DNA of 64,000 nt from an uncultured Prevotellaceae bacterium. Lineage in GTDB: Bacteria > Bacteroidota > Bacteroidia > Bacteroidales > Muribaculaceae. Numbering within the stretch: position 1 is the stretch's first letter; each line of letters opens with the position of its first letter. A model generated the notes under the pieces. The model was not told where the DNA came from. It saw nothing but the letters and a program-made list of their open reading frames with translations, and did no database searches. A program made the translations under genes and the position numbers. Shown one piece after another: positions 33,911-43,431 of the stretch. The stretch spans positions 28,713 to 92,712 of the forward strand of contig ONKF01000007.1 in assembly GCA_900318335.1 (NCBI GenBank), written 5' to 3'.

Positions 33911-33950
33911 CCTAACGAGCGACCCTAAGCAAGGCATACGATTAGGGTCA
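33911..33950 (-). promoter_or_regulatory. Leader with competing hairpin arms
   Basis: In the transcript of the minus strand an 8-base arm (GACCCTAA, 33950-33943) can pair with TTAGGGTC (33929-33922). Its core CCCTAA could instead pair with a second TTAGGG at 33916-33911. Mutually exclusive stems of this kind are found in attenuators. No T-run follows closely, so termination is not evident; a binding site for an antiterminator or RNA protein is possible. The leader before the first gene is unusually long (about 230 bases) and holds no convincing reading frame. Confidence 0.35.
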
Positions 33951-34103
33951 CCAATTCTTGCCGAACCAGTGAACCAGTGGAGAGCGGGTAAAGCTGTGGA
34001 CACTATCGCAGTAGTCATTATCAGCAAGTTACCTGTGCTATGTCTTGAATATCGCATCCCCAAACGCACGTACGCGCGAGAGAAAACACAAACATTCAAG
34101 ATG

Positions 34104-34135
34104 CAAAAGTAGGTTTTTTCATCGACATCTGCAAA
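34104..34135 (-). promoter_or_regulatory. Main promoter of the glycan locus
   Basis: On the minus strand TTTG (34135-34132) and TACTTTTG (34111-34104) are separated by 20 bases, a full match to the Bacteroidetes consensus. No inverted repeats that would make this an invertible (phase-variable) promoter were found nearby. The region 34136-34359 up to the divergent promoter is AT-rich without genes. Confidence 0.7.
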
Positions 34136-34359
34136 TTTGCCGTCAATAAAGTGGCCAACCTCTTTCTGAGTTACGACAAACGCCGATCTCCAAATCTGAA
34201 TAAAAATACGCCATAATCATAAAAAAATGCGTGGCACTGAGTACTCAAGTTGCGGCAGACACCAGAACGCCTTGGTTGATTGATTTGCACTTTTCTATAT
34301 CAAAAACCACTATTTCGGCCACAATATCTAACAATTTACTGATTTTTTAATTATTGATA

Positions 34360-34390
34360 TTGCATATCAAAATAAATCATCCTATATTTG
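34360..34390 (+). promoter_or_regulatory. Promoter of the leucine-rich-repeat protein gene
   Basis: TTG at 34360-34362 and TATATTTG at 34383-34390 are separated by 20 bases. The leader to the ATG at 34543 is about 145 bases and contains an imperfect palindrome around GAATTC (34436-34450). Confidence 0.65.
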
Positions 34391-34542
34391 CGCTTGAATC
34401 GTTGCAGCTATTCTGCAATGGACTGAATTCAAGTCATTCTCGTAATGAGCATTATTATGTTCTTGTATAAAACGAACAATGATTTCCATTCTGGTAGGCT
34501 AAGGATAATATTCATTAATTTCAATAAATAAATTTTCTATCT

Positions 34543-37500
34543 ATGATGAAACGGTTTCTATCTCGATCGTGCACGACTGTGCTAATGGCGCTAATGTGCG
34601 CCTTATGGGCACAGGCCAGCGTGACGCTCAACTCGGCCAATTTCCCCGATGTCCGATTCAGGGAAGCGTTGACCAGCGCAACGGGCGTCAGCGAGGGAGG
34701 CACCATTAACGAGGCCACCCTCACCACCCTGGATGTCTCTAACAAGGGCATCACAAACCTCACGGGCCTTGAATTATTGACAGGCCTTACCTATCTGGAC
34801 ATCAGTGGCAACAACCTTGCGACCGGTGCCAACATTACAGGATTAACGGCGCTCACAACCCTCAAGGCCAGCAACTGCAATCTTGTTTCTCTAGCTGGCA
34901 ACACAGGGACCAGCAATGTGACTCATCAAACAGGGTCAGGTCTTACTATCAGCGCCAACAACGTTAATCTAATCTATTTAGACATATCCCACAATCCTAA
35001 TTTCTACTCCAGTAGTAACCTACAATATCTCACAAAGCTGGAGACATTGGTAATGCACCACTGCACCAACTTTGACTTTTGGGGCACCCCTGGCAACTAC
35101 ATGTCCAGCCTCAAGTATGTTGACGTGAGCTATTGCACCAACATGGACCGCATCTTCCTGCCAGCAGCCACAAATCTTGAAGTGCTCAAAGCGGTGGGAT
35201 TAACTAAACTCAAGGGCTTCAGGTCCAAGAGTTCACTGACATCATCTCAGCAATACCGCATCGTCCTGAATGATCAATTGGCCACCCTCAAGTGGCTGGA
35301 CGTGAGCGGCTGCTCGCAACTGTCCAACATCTATTTGCGAAACTGCACCAATATGCAGCACTTGAATGCATCAGGTACAAGATTAGTCGGTTTCTCGGCC
35401 TACGCAGGTCTAAATGAAAATGACGGTGACCCGACCGATGACTATATCCAGTTGCCTGACAATCTTGAAACACTTGAGTACCTGAACCTCGCCGACTGCT
35501 CGACAATGACGTCATTCCAAGCAATCAAGAACACTTACAACATCACTTGCCTGGACACGTTGATTCTGACCAACGACATTAATCTTGGCTGGTCAAATGT
35601 CGGTTTTGAGTCACAGACCGGCATGACTTATCTTGACGTAACCCACTGCGGCATTTCCACAGCCGGGCCAAATTATGTCCCCAGCTTTGACAATCTGAAG
35701 AACCTGAAGACTCTACTTTATGGCCAGAATCCTAATGTGCAGTACTTGAGGATTACGGGCAACAGCAATTTACAGACCCTGGATTTGCATGACAATACGG
35801 GCTTGACCATGCTTGCTCTGGACAACTGCGGATTACCGCGCACCAACCTAACGATTGATGACACCAATTGTCCTGCATTTACCGGATTAAAGCTGAACAA
35901 CAATGGTTATGGATCGGTAGCTCAGGCCATGGACAATGCAACCGCATGGGGACTTGACAACATCAAGTTCCTGTATCTGCAAAAGAACAGCGGATTCACA
36001 GGCGGTCCATTGACCTTAACCGCTTCGGATTGCGGTAATCTGACAGGTCTTGATCTTAGTAACAATGGTTTCACGGCTTTCACTGCCCCAAGTCTGCCAG
36101 CCAGCCTCACGGCTCTCATGATCGGCAAGAACCCGAATTTGACACATCTGGAGATGCACAATAACCCAGGCATCACCACGATGGCGGCCGACACGGTGAT
36201 GAGTGATGGCAGCGGACTGTATCTGCTGGGCAACACGGCGTTGACCTATATGGACATCAGCGGAACCGCCGATCAGCCTAACTACTTCCAGCGCATCGGC
36301 AACAACGGTTCGCTCAACGGTGTGCCCATCGAGACGCTGAAGGCAAGCCACAACAAGTTCTACACCTTCAGGAACCAGACGGCCGTTGCTGGTGGTAACT
36401 ACGAGAGGTGGAACAAGAACTCTGGCGTATATGACAACATCGTTTCCAGTACACCGCCCAGTCTGCAATACTATTACTACGCCTATTGGCCTGCTTCGCC
36501 TGCACAACCTGACAGCGCATCACTCGAGCACTTGACGGGTCTCAAATACCTCGATTTGAGCTATTGCAACCTCAAGGACTCAGTATATCTTCACAAGAAC
36601 ACAGAATTGCGGTACCTTGACGTGAGCCACAACCGCACCATTGCACGCTATGCTTCATCCCAGGACAAGGGTGCTGGTATAAGAAGTTGGATTAACCAAA
36701 ACAAACCCACCACCTCTTATCCCGACTACAAGAAATACCTGTGGCTCATCGACACTACTCCCAAGTACCCGGGCAGGCAGGAATCCTACGACCAGGAATA
36801 CTACACGATGGACTACAACGATACCACCGGTCTCTACATCCTCGACTTGCTGGATAACAACAAGTTGGAATACCTCGACATCAGCTATACAGGTATCGAG
36901 CAAACGGCATTAACGCATTGCCATGTATCCAATGCCCGATTCATCTGGATTCAGGATTTGCCTGAGCTCAAATACTTCTACGCCGACTATAACGGTATGC
37001 GCTCAATGGGTATCGGTTCACAAAACGGCAAGAAAAAAATCGATGGCCAAATCTTGACTGCGGGCCTTAGGTCCCTTGAACGGTTGTCCGCAATTGGTAT
37101 GCGAGGGGCTGATGTGACCACCATGCAAGGCTCGATTAACTTTGCGATTGACACAAGATGCAAGAAACTGCATTACATCAACTTGTCTTATTCCGACTTT
37201 GATTCAATTGGTTTCTATGCCGCCCAGATTGACACCATCATCGTTACAGGCAACCCGATTCACTACATCAATGTCCAGACCGTTGACAGCATCACTTATA
37301 TCGATGCCACGGCTTGCGCCTTCAAGCAACGCGGCTATGACCCCGAAACGGGCAATACTGTCGCCATCCCTGAGACCTTGCGTCAGAGGTATACATACAC
37401 CGATTATTCCACGGGGCAAAGCGAGATAAGAGAAAGAACCATCACGATGAACGGTGCTCGTGTAGGAGGTGTTTACACTGGTGCTGTTACAACACCTTGG

Positions 37501-38991
37501 AGCGGACTGCGAGGCGTCAGGGCATATGACCGCAAGAACTTGACCACCGTGTTGTTGGACAACTGCAACGGATTGAGAGAGGTATATTGCCATCACGACC
37601 CGAAGTTGCCCAAGATAGACGGATTTGACAATCTGGCCTATAACAAGGAATTAGACAGCCAATTCGGCTACCCCACAGTAGATGCCGACTCCTTGCATCT
37701 GGTTTGGGTGAACGACAACAAGGTATTCAGCGAGTTGAACCTGACCAAGAATGACAACCTGCATTACCTGCACGCCTATAATGACGGTACACTGGGTGTC
37801 ACACTGGGTGCCACAGGTATGGACTTGACCGCTAACAAGAACCTTGTGAGCGCATGGGTTTCCAACTCGCGACTGGAAGCATTCACCAATGATGCCAAGC
37901 AGCATCTTGACACACTCAAGATCTGGCAGAACCCCGACCTGGCTGCACTGGATGTCACAGCAAACACCGGATTGAAATGGTTTGACCTGCGCAATTGCAT
38001 GATCCGCAACCTCGACATGACCAACAACACGCAGCTCACCTACTTCGACTGTAGCAACAGGGACAGCATCTGGACTGATTATACTCACTTCATGTTTGAG
38101 ATGCCCGGTGAAGTGCCCACTGTCATCGACGACCCCGGCAAGAACAGTATCGCCGACCTGATCTTTGGCAGCAAGGTGCTGCAAGTCGTACATGCCGACA
38201 ACAATGACTTGTACTGCCTTAAGGGCTTGAATGACAATCCTGACCTGCATACGCTCACCTATAGCTACAACCACATCAATGGCATCGACTTGAGCGGATG
38301 TCCCAGCATTACCGACTATAACTGTTACCACAATGTGAGGGGACTTATCCCTGGAGAGCTATCCTACTGGAAGACAACCGAGAACAATGTCACCACCGAA
38401 CATGAATTGTACTATTTCCAGCTTGAGCCTGATGCAGGGGACGGCTTGAATGGCAACGACACCTATCTGGGTCACAAGTGGGGACATGACTCGCTGTTGA
38501 GCGACCAGGTCGAAGCATACAAGAGACTGCTGGCTGATGACGGGTTTGACCCGACCAAGGTCATAGCATTCACGGTCAACTCGTCGGGTCCGTATGTGGG
38601 CACCAAGGGAAGACCTGGGGCCGGCGCGCCAATGAAAATTGACGTTGAACCAGGGACCGAACTCGACCCCGAAACGTTCAACGGCACAATTGCCATCATC
38701 AAGCGATATGACAACAAGCGCAACTATATCTACTACACCTATGATGACGGCCGCCCCAACAGCGGCAACCGTGATGGCGGAGGTTCGGGATTTGGCCTCG
38801 CATGGGAACCGCCTGGCCATCCGACCAACGTTGACGAGACCATGGCCGACGGCTTGGGTGACTTAACAGTAGTGAGTGAACGCTACTTTGACGCGTCGGG
38901 TGCCGAACACAGCGAGCCCGTTGCCGGGGTGAACATCATCGTTCGCCAGATGAGTGACGGTTCGACCCAGACGACCAAGGTCATCAAGTGA
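34543..38991 (+). CDS. Large secreted leucine-rich-repeat protein
   Basis: 1482 residues with a signal peptide (about 1-25, ending WAQA-S). From residue 50 to about 1290 there are dozens of irregular leucine-rich repeats of the form LxxLxxLxxLDxSxN (for example LTTLDVSNKGITNLTGLELL and LTYLDISGNN), in a solenoid broken by insertions. The C-terminal 100 residues include VVSERYFDASGAEHSEPV and end GSTQTTKVIK, which resembles T9SS-type sorting tails of Bacteroidales. Such proteins bind host or bacterial surfaces, as internalins and BspA do. It has its own promoter and terminator and diverges from the glycan locus. No enzymatic motif seen. Confidence 0.85.
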   Translation: MMKRFLSRSCTTVLMALMCALWAQASVTLNSANFPDVRFREALTSATGVSEGGTINEATLTTLDVSNKGITNLTGLELLTGLTYLDISGNNLATGANITGLTALTTLKASNCNLVSLAGNTGTSNVTHQTGSGLTISANNVNLIYLDISHNPNFYSSSNLQYLTKLETLVMHHCTNFDFWGTPGNYMSSLKYVDVSYCTNMDRIFLPAATNLEVLKAVGLTKLKGFRSKSSLTSSQQYRIVLNDQLATLKWLDVSGCSQLSNIYLRNCTNMQHLNASGTRLVGFSAYAGLNENDGDPTDDYIQLPDNLETLEYLNLADCSTMTSFQAIKNTYNITCLDTLILTNDINLGWSNVGFESQTGMTYLDVTHCGISTAGPNYVPSFDNLKNLKTLLYGQNPNVQYLRITGNSNLQTLDLHDNTGLTMLALDNCGLPRTNLTIDDTNCPAFTGLKLNNNGYGSVAQAMDNATAWGLDNIKFLYLQKNSGFTGGPLTLTASDCGNLTGLDLSNNGFTAFTAPSLPASLTALMIGKNPNLTHLEMHNNPGITTMAADTVMSDGSGLYLLGNTALTYMDISGTADQPNYFQRIGNNGSLNGVPIETLKASHNKFYTFRNQTAVAGGNYERWNKNSGVYDNIVSSTPPSLQYYYYAYWPASPAQPDSASLEHLTGLKYLDLSYCNLKDSVYLHKNTELRYLDVSHNRTIARYASSQDKGAGIRSWINQNKPTTSYPDYKKYLWLIDTTPKYPGRQESYDQEYYTMDYNDTTGLYILDLLDNNKLEYLDISYTGIEQTALTHCHVSNARFIWIQDLPELKYFYADYNGMRSMGIGSQNGKKKIDGQILTAGLRSLERLSAIGMRGADVTTMQGSINFAIDTRCKKLHYINLSYSDFDSIGFYAAQIDTIIVTGNPIHYINVQTVDSITYIDATACAFKQRGYDPETGNTVAIPETLRQRYTYTDYSTGQSEIRERTITMNGARVGGVYTGAVTTPWSGLRGVRAYDRKNLTTVLLDNCNGLREVYCHHDPKLPKIDGFDNLAYNKELDSQFGYPTVDADSLHLVWVNDNKVFSELNLTKNDNLHYLHAYNDGTLGVTLGATGMDLTANKNLVSAWVSNSRLEAFTNDAKQHLDTLKIWQNPDLAALDVTANTGLKWFDLRNCMIRNLDMTNNTQLTYFDCSNRDSIWTDYTHFMFEMPGEVPTVIDDPGKNSIADLIFGSKVLQVVHADNNDLYCLKGLNDNPDLHTLTYSYNHINGIDLSGCPSITDYNCYHNVRGLIPGELSYWKTTENNVTTEHELYYFQLEPDAGDGLNGNDTYLGHKWGHDSLLSDQVEAYKRLLADDGFDPTKVIAFTVNSSGPYVGTKGRPGAGAPMKIDVEPGTELDPETFNGTIAIIKRYDNKRNYIYYTYDDGRPNSGNRDGGGSGFGLAWEPPGHPTNVDETMADGLGDLTVVSERYFDASGAEHSEPVAGVNIIVRQMSDGSTQTTKVIK

Positions 38992-39024
38992 CGCGAGCAC
39001 AACCATAACATCTACTTTATCAGC

Positions 39025-39060
39025 AAGGATGCCCCACTCGATGGCGGGGCATCCTTGTTT
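39025..39060 (+). terminator. Terminator between two convergent genes
   Basis: An 11-bp perfect stem (AAGGATGCCCC / GGGGCATCCTT, loop of 10) followed by GTTTAT. It lies 34 bases after the leucine-rich-repeat gene. The stem also lies in front of the convergent DUF5723 gene end and may work in both directions. Confidence 0.8.
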
Positions 39061-39088
39061 ATGAATGCTTTATTCCGGAATCAAATTG

Positions 39089-40519
39089 TCAATCCCTCAT
39101 GCGGGCACCCAGGGGTACCGATATGCCCACAAGGGCATTGCAGCACTTGGTATCCTTACCCAGGAACATATAATCGGTGCCGATAAAGAGCGGGCCCAAT
39201 TTCATCGCCACACCAAATGACTGTCCGCCACACATGATAGGAGAATAGCTCACCGTGAAATCCAACAGGCTCTGGGGATGATAGTTGAATGAGAGGGTCA
39301 ACTCATTCTGATTCCCAGGTTTAGAGAAGCGGTTGGTATAGAGAGCACCAAGGTGCATCCTGTTTTCCAATAGGCGAACTTGTCCACCCAGCGCAAGGGT
39401 TGACGTGAGCGATGTTGTCCGGGACTTAGCCTCCTGTTTATCGATGTACAGTCGCATCATGTCAAGGTTAAGCGCCTTGCCTGTTGCCACAACATCGGCA
39501 AACCGCAAGAGATCGCCAGGATTATTACTGTCGTAATTCAGATCAGACGTGTTGGCATGGGCCGTGACTGTGTTCCCCTTGCTCCACCTGATGAAACCCA
39601 GGTCGGTGATCGCTGCCGATAGCGAGAACGTCTCGTTCACATTGTACTCGATACCCAAGTCCACGGCGGCACCAAATCCAGCCACGCCTAATTTATTCGC
39701 CTTGAATTCAACATCATCAATATAACCGTTATCATTGACAATGTAATCCAAACCATGAGCCGAACTCTCAAGATTGGCCACCACATCGACCGATGCCGTG
39801 CCTGTGGCCTCGACCAGGTCCATTGGGTCGGCATTGGTCCAGTCAACGTCTGGGCTCAATCCATCGAGGTGAGTCTTGATGACCGCTTTGTCCATCTTCA
39901 AGTTCACGTTTCCATGCCCCAGAAGGCCCTTGACGCGGCCTCCCAGTGTGAGATGATCGTTGATGACATGAGCATATCCAAACCCCAATTCTGTATAAAC
40001 ATTGATATTAAGGTCACCGCCACCGATGTTACGCACATAATCGTTGTAGTCATTGTGGTTCATACCCTTCATGTCACGCATAAACGTGAACATCTCTTTT
40101 GGGACGCCCACATTACCATCGGCCTTGACGCTTACATTGAATGACATAAAACCGTTGCCGTGCCAGAATCCTGCCGCGATCAGGTCGGTCACAGCTGCAG
40201 CGTGGGCTCGGTTCATGTCCTTGAGTTTATCATAGAACTTGCTGGTTGTGAAGTAATCAGCATCGTCCCCGTTCTTAAACACATCTATCATATCGTCCAG
40301 ACCCAAGGCATCGGATTGAAAAGATGCCCCCGTGTGGCTGATGACGGGAAGATTGAGATAGCCCCTGTCGGGAGCGAGAGCGGGATTGAGTTGGAGACGG
40401 TATTGCGCACCCTCCATGAAATAGGTCGAACGCACATATTGGGCATTACCCATGACCGGAATCATCGCCAACAGCACAGCTATCGCGGCCTGGGCAAATG
40501 TGATATTTATTCGTTTCAT
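39089..40519 (-). CDS. DUF5723-type outer-membrane beta-barrel protein
   Basis: 476 residues with a signal peptide (about 1-26, ending GNA-Q). The body is rich in alternating beta-strand segments and starts with RLQLNPALAPDRGYLNLPVIS, typical of DUF5723 proteins of Bacteroidetes (related to PorV/FadL-like barrels). The C-terminus LVGISVPLGARMRD is not an obvious T9SS tail. Membership is recognised by pattern; function unknown. A -7-like element is found 90 bases upstream. Confidence 0.75.
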   Translation of the reverse strand: MKRINITFAQAAIAVLLAMIPVMGNAQYVRSTYFMEGAQYRLQLNPALAPDRGYLNLPVISHTGASFQSDALGLDDMIDVFKNGDDADYFTTSKFYDKLKDMNRAHAAAVTDLIAAGFWHGNGFMSFNVSVKADGNVGVPKEMFTFMRDMKGMNHNDYNDYVRNIGGGDLNINVYTELGFGYAHVINDHLTLGGRVKGLLGHGNVNLKMDKAVIKTHLDGLSPDVDWTNADPMDLVEATGTASVDVVANLESSAHGLDYIVNDNGYIDDVEFKANKLGVAGFGAAVDLGIEYNVNETFSLSAAITDLGFIRWSKGNTVTAHANTSDLNYDSNNPGDLLRFADVVATGKALNLDMMRLYIDKQEAKSRTTSLTSTLALGGQVRLLENRMHLGALYTNRFSKPGNQNELTLSFNYHPQSLLDFTVSYSPIMCGGQSFGVAMKLGPLFIGTDYMFLGKDTKCCNALVGISVPLGARMRD

Positions 40520-40608
40520 CGTTGTATTTATCGGAGTTAAAATCTATTTCCACTCATGCATTTTACTGCCGCCATCATCAGGAATCCTGGCGGCATCATT
40601 TCATGCCG

Positions 40609-40616
40609 CAAATATA
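40609..40616 (-). promoter_or_regulatory. Candidate -7 element for the DUF5723 gene
   Basis: TATATTTG on the minus strand, 90 bases before the ATG at 40519. No clear -33 TTTG lies at the right distance. It is set back-to-back with the pdxA promoter at 40679. Confidence 0.4.
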
Positions 40617-40678
40617 CATAAAATAACTTAATCCATCTCCCATTGCCTCACAATTAACCCACATCAGCGACGTTGATA

Positions 40679-40709
40679 TTGTGTGGGAATAAAAAAAATT
40701 GTACTTTTG
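40679..40709 (+). promoter_or_regulatory. Promoter of pdxA
   Basis: TTG at 40679-40681 and TACTTTTG at 40702-40709, 20 bases apart. The ATG follows 35 bases later. Confidence 0.65.
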
Positions 40710-40744
40710 TGGTTTGAATTAAAAAATCTAACACTGAACTTATC

Positions 40745-41845
40745 ATGAGCCAACAAAATAAGAAATTAAGGGTTGGTATCACCATCGGTGACACCAACGG
40801 AATAGGAATCGAGGTAACAATGAAGGCAGTCGGGATTCCCGAGATGATGGATATGTGCATACCTGTCATCTATGGTTCGAGCAAGATCGTGAGCTATCAC
40901 CGCAATGCCTGCAACCTGCCCGGTTTCCAAATCAACCACACCAAGAGCGCTGAGCAAATTAAGGAGAATATGCCCAACCTGGTGGAATGCATCGACCAGG
41001 AAATCAAGGTCGAGCTGGGCCAACCCAGCAAGCAGGCCGGCATGGCATCGTTTATTGCACTTGAAGCAGCCGTTCGTGACCTCAAGGCGGGCCTAATCGA
41101 CGTGCTTGTCACCGCTCCCATCAGCAAGGACAACATTCAGAGCGAGCAGTTCAAGTTCCCCGGCCACACCGAGTACCTTGAGAGCGCTGCCGGAGAGGGC
41201 GAGAAAGCCCTCATGCTCATGTGTACCGAGAACCTGCGTATCGCTCTGGTGACTACCCATCTGCCATTATCACAAGTGCCTGGCGCCATCACTATTGACG
41301 CCATACGCGAGAAACTGCATCTGCTCAACACGTCATTGAAACGTGACTTCAATATCGACGGCCCCCGCATCGCGGTGCTGTCGCTCAACCCCCATGCCGG
41401 TGAGAACGGCATCCTGGGCAACGAGGAACGCGACATCATCATACCCGCCATCCAGCAAGCTCTTGACGAAGACGGCGTGCAGTGCTTTGGCCCCTATGCT
41501 GCCGACGGCTTCTTCGGCGCCCGCCACTACAGGCGCTTTGACGGTGTGCTTGCCATGTACCACGACCAGGGACTGGCACCATTCAAAACCATCGCGATGG
41601 ACGAGGGCGTGAACTTCACAGCTGGCCTGCCCATCGTGCGCACCAGCCCCGACCATGGCACGGGTTATGACATCGCCGGACAAGGCATTGCCAACGAGTC
41701 ATCGATGCGTCATGCCATCTATACCGCCATCGACGTGTACCGCAACCGCATCCGCTATGACGAGTCCAGGCACAACCCGCTGCCCAAGCTGTTCCAGGAC
41801 CGCGGCCGCGATAATGTGAAACTCGACCTGACCAAGGGAGAGTGA
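40745..41845 (+). CDS. pdxA: 4-hydroxythreonine-4-phosphate dehydrogenase
   Basis: 366 residues. PdxA oxidises 4-phospho-hydroxy-threonine to an intermediate that PdxJ condenses with deoxyxylulose phosphate to form pyridoxine phosphate. The family motifs are visible: VGITIGDTNGIGIEV at the N-terminus, the metal-binding PGHTEYLES, LSLNPHAGENGILGNEE, and HDQGLAPFKTIAMDEGVNFTAGLP near the C-terminus. Length is normal (about 330-370). It is followed after 46 bases by a HAD hydrolase gene that may be transcribed with it; no functional link between the two is obvious. Confidence 0.95.
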   Translation: MSQQNKKLRVGITIGDTNGIGIEVTMKAVGIPEMMDMCIPVIYGSSKIVSYHRNACNLPGFQINHTKSAEQIKENMPNLVECIDQEIKVELGQPSKQAGMASFIALEAAVRDLKAGLIDVLVTAPISKDNIQSEQFKFPGHTEYLESAAGEGEKALMLMCTENLRIALVTTHLPLSQVPGAITIDAIREKLHLLNTSLKRDFNIDGPRIAVLSLNPHAGENGILGNEERDIIIPAIQQALDEDGVQCFGPYAADGFFGARHYRRFDGVLAMYHDQGLAPFKTIAMDEGVNFTAGLPIVRTSPDHGTGYDIAGQGIANESSMRHAIYTAIDVYRNRIRYDESRHNPLPKLFQDRGRDNVKLDLTKGE

Positions 41846-41891
41846 CCCCAGTTGGCCTTATTCTTGTAGTGACAAAAGCAAAAACCTGAAT

Positions 41892-42590
41892 ATGATAAAG
41901 GGAATCATCTTTGATTACGGTGGCACACTCGACAGCCGAGGCGTGCATTGGAGCGAAGTGCTGTGGCAGGGCTACCAGCAAGCTGGAGTGCCGATTGATA
42001 AAGAAACCTTCCGCACAGCCTATGTGGAGGGCGAGCGCGCCCTTGCCCGTGAGCGCATCATCTTGCCACAGGACAATTTCCACACCCTGCTGCTCAAGAA
42101 GGTGGCACTCGAGATCTGCTACCTGCCAGAGCAACCAGCCGGCTCCCTGCGCGACAAGTGGGTGGACGAAATCGCTGCCTACTGTGACAACGCTGCCCGC
42201 TCCTGCATCAACGAGGCCCGCCCCATGCTGGAGACCTTGCATGAACGTTACCCGATGATGCTGGTGAGCAACTTCTATGGCAACATCGATGAGGTGTTGC
42301 GTGACTATGGCATCCGCGACCTGTTCAAGGGCATTATCGAGAGTGCCGTAGTGGGCGTGCGCAAGCCCAACCCCACCCTATTCCGCTTGGGTGTGGATGC
42401 TCTTGAATTAAATGCCGATGAGGTGCTCGTGGTGGGTGACAGCCTGCGCAAAGACATTGAACCCGCCGAGAAACTTGGTTGCCATGTCCTGTGGCTCAAG
42501 GGTAAAGGCTGGACCGCCGAGGAAGACCAGCAGACCCACCCGAATACCATCACCCGTGTCACTCAGGTGCTGGACTGGTTAGACAGATAA
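41892..42590 (+). CDS. HAD family hydrolase
   Basis: 232 residues. Motif I is FDYGGTLDSRG (Asp8; the usual second Asp is replaced by Gly10, which occurs in some HAD groups), motif II LVSNFYGN, motif III RKPNPTLF, and motif IV VVGDSLRKDIEPA. An alpha-helical cap fills residues 15-90. Likely a small-molecule phosphatase. It lies between pdxA and a nucleotidyltransferase gene (36 bases downstream), suggesting an operon; with that partner it may handle a sugar or alcohol phosphate. Confidence 0.88.
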   Translation: MIKGIIFDYGGTLDSRGVHWSEVLWQGYQQAGVPIDKETFRTAYVEGERALARERIILPQDNFHTLLLKKVALEICYLPEQPAGSLRDKWVDEIAAYCDNAARSCINEARPMLETLHERYPMMLVSNFYGNIDEVLRDYGIRDLFKGIIESAVVGVRKPNPTLFRLGVDALELNADEVLVVGDSLRKDIEPAEKLGCHVLWLKGKGWTAEEDQQTHPNTITRVTQVLDWLDR

Positions 42591-42626
42591 TTTTCACATT
42601 CAAATAAAGGAAATACCACATCTATT

Positions 42627-43325
42627 ATGAATTATGCCATCATTGCCGCAGGCGAGGGCTCACGCTTGGCCCAAGAAGGCGTTGCCAAGCCCAAACCCCT
42701 GGTAGAGTTGCAGGGCGAGCCCATGATAGGCCGCTTGATTAACATCATGCTCAGGTGCAATGCCGAGAGCATCAGCATTATCGTCAACGAGCACATGACC
42801 GAGGTAAGGGAATACCTGGAGAGCCTGGAGCTGCCCGTTCCCCTGAATCTCGTTGTCAAGACCACGCCCAGCTCGATGCACAGCCTGTGGCACCTGAGCC
42901 GCGCTATTCCTCAAGGCAAGTTCTGCCTGACCACGGTTGACACGATCTTCCGCGAGGAGGATTTCAAGGGCTACATAGATGCCTTTGAGGCCGACGAGGA
43001 GCACGACGGCATGTGGGCGGTGACCCCATTTGTGGACGACGAGAAGCCGCTATGGGTTGATGTGGACGAGAAGATGAATATCACGGCCTTCCGCGATAAG
43101 CCATGGGACGGAGCCACGTATGTGTCGGGAGGCGTGTATGCCATGACCGACAAGGCATTTGAGGTTCTTGACAAGTGCATCGAGCAGGGCATCAGCCGCA
43201 TGCGCAATTTCCAGCGCGCGCTGGTCGACGCCGGTTTCCACCTGCAGGCTTACAGCATCGACAAGATCGTCGATGTGGACCATGCCGATGACATCGCCAC
43301 TGCCGAGGAATTTCTCGCGTCTTAA
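42627..43325 (+). CDS. NTP transferase (sugar/alcohol-phosphate nucleotidyltransferase)
   Basis: 232 residues. IIAAGEGSRLAQEGVAKPKPLVEL gives the nucleotide-binding loop and the catalytic Lys; TVDTIF holds the metal Asp; VDVDHADDIATAEEFL is a typical end. It activates a phosphorylated compound with an NTP. Given the inositol-phosphate synthase gene 4 kb away and the HAD partner, a CDP-alcohol or CDP-inositol product is possible, but a nucleotide-sugar is just as likely. A terminator follows 27 bases after the stop. Confidence 0.88.
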   Translation: MNYAIIAAGEGSRLAQEGVAKPKPLVELQGEPMIGRLINIMLRCNAESISIIVNEHMTEVREYLESLELPVPLNLVVKTTPSSMHSLWHLSRAIPQGKFCLTTVDTIFREEDFKGYIDAFEADEEHDGMWAVTPFVDDEKPLWVDVDEKMNITAFRDKPWDGATYVSGGVYAMTDKAFEVLDKCIEQGISRMRNFQRALVDAGFHLQAYSIDKIVDVDHADDIATAEEFLAS

Positions 43326-43352
43326 GACCCTACTCATTTTATGATAACATAA

Positions 43353-43388
43353 TGCGGGGCACCCGGTCGGGCGCCCCGCATTGTTTTA
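43353..43388 (+). terminator. Terminator after the pdxA operon
   Basis: TGCGGGGC / GCCCCGCA stem with GC-rich loop followed by TTGTTTTATT. It also lies just beyond the end of the leftward protease gene and may serve both. Confidence 0.8.
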
Positions 43389-43431
43389 TTCATGCAAGAT
43401 GAAATTGCGGTTATCTCTTGAGTACACCATA

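Noticed and set aside
34104-34390. Invertible promoter of the Bacteroides capsule type
   Set aside because: Both promoter elements are present but I found no inverted repeats around them and no recombinase gene nearby.
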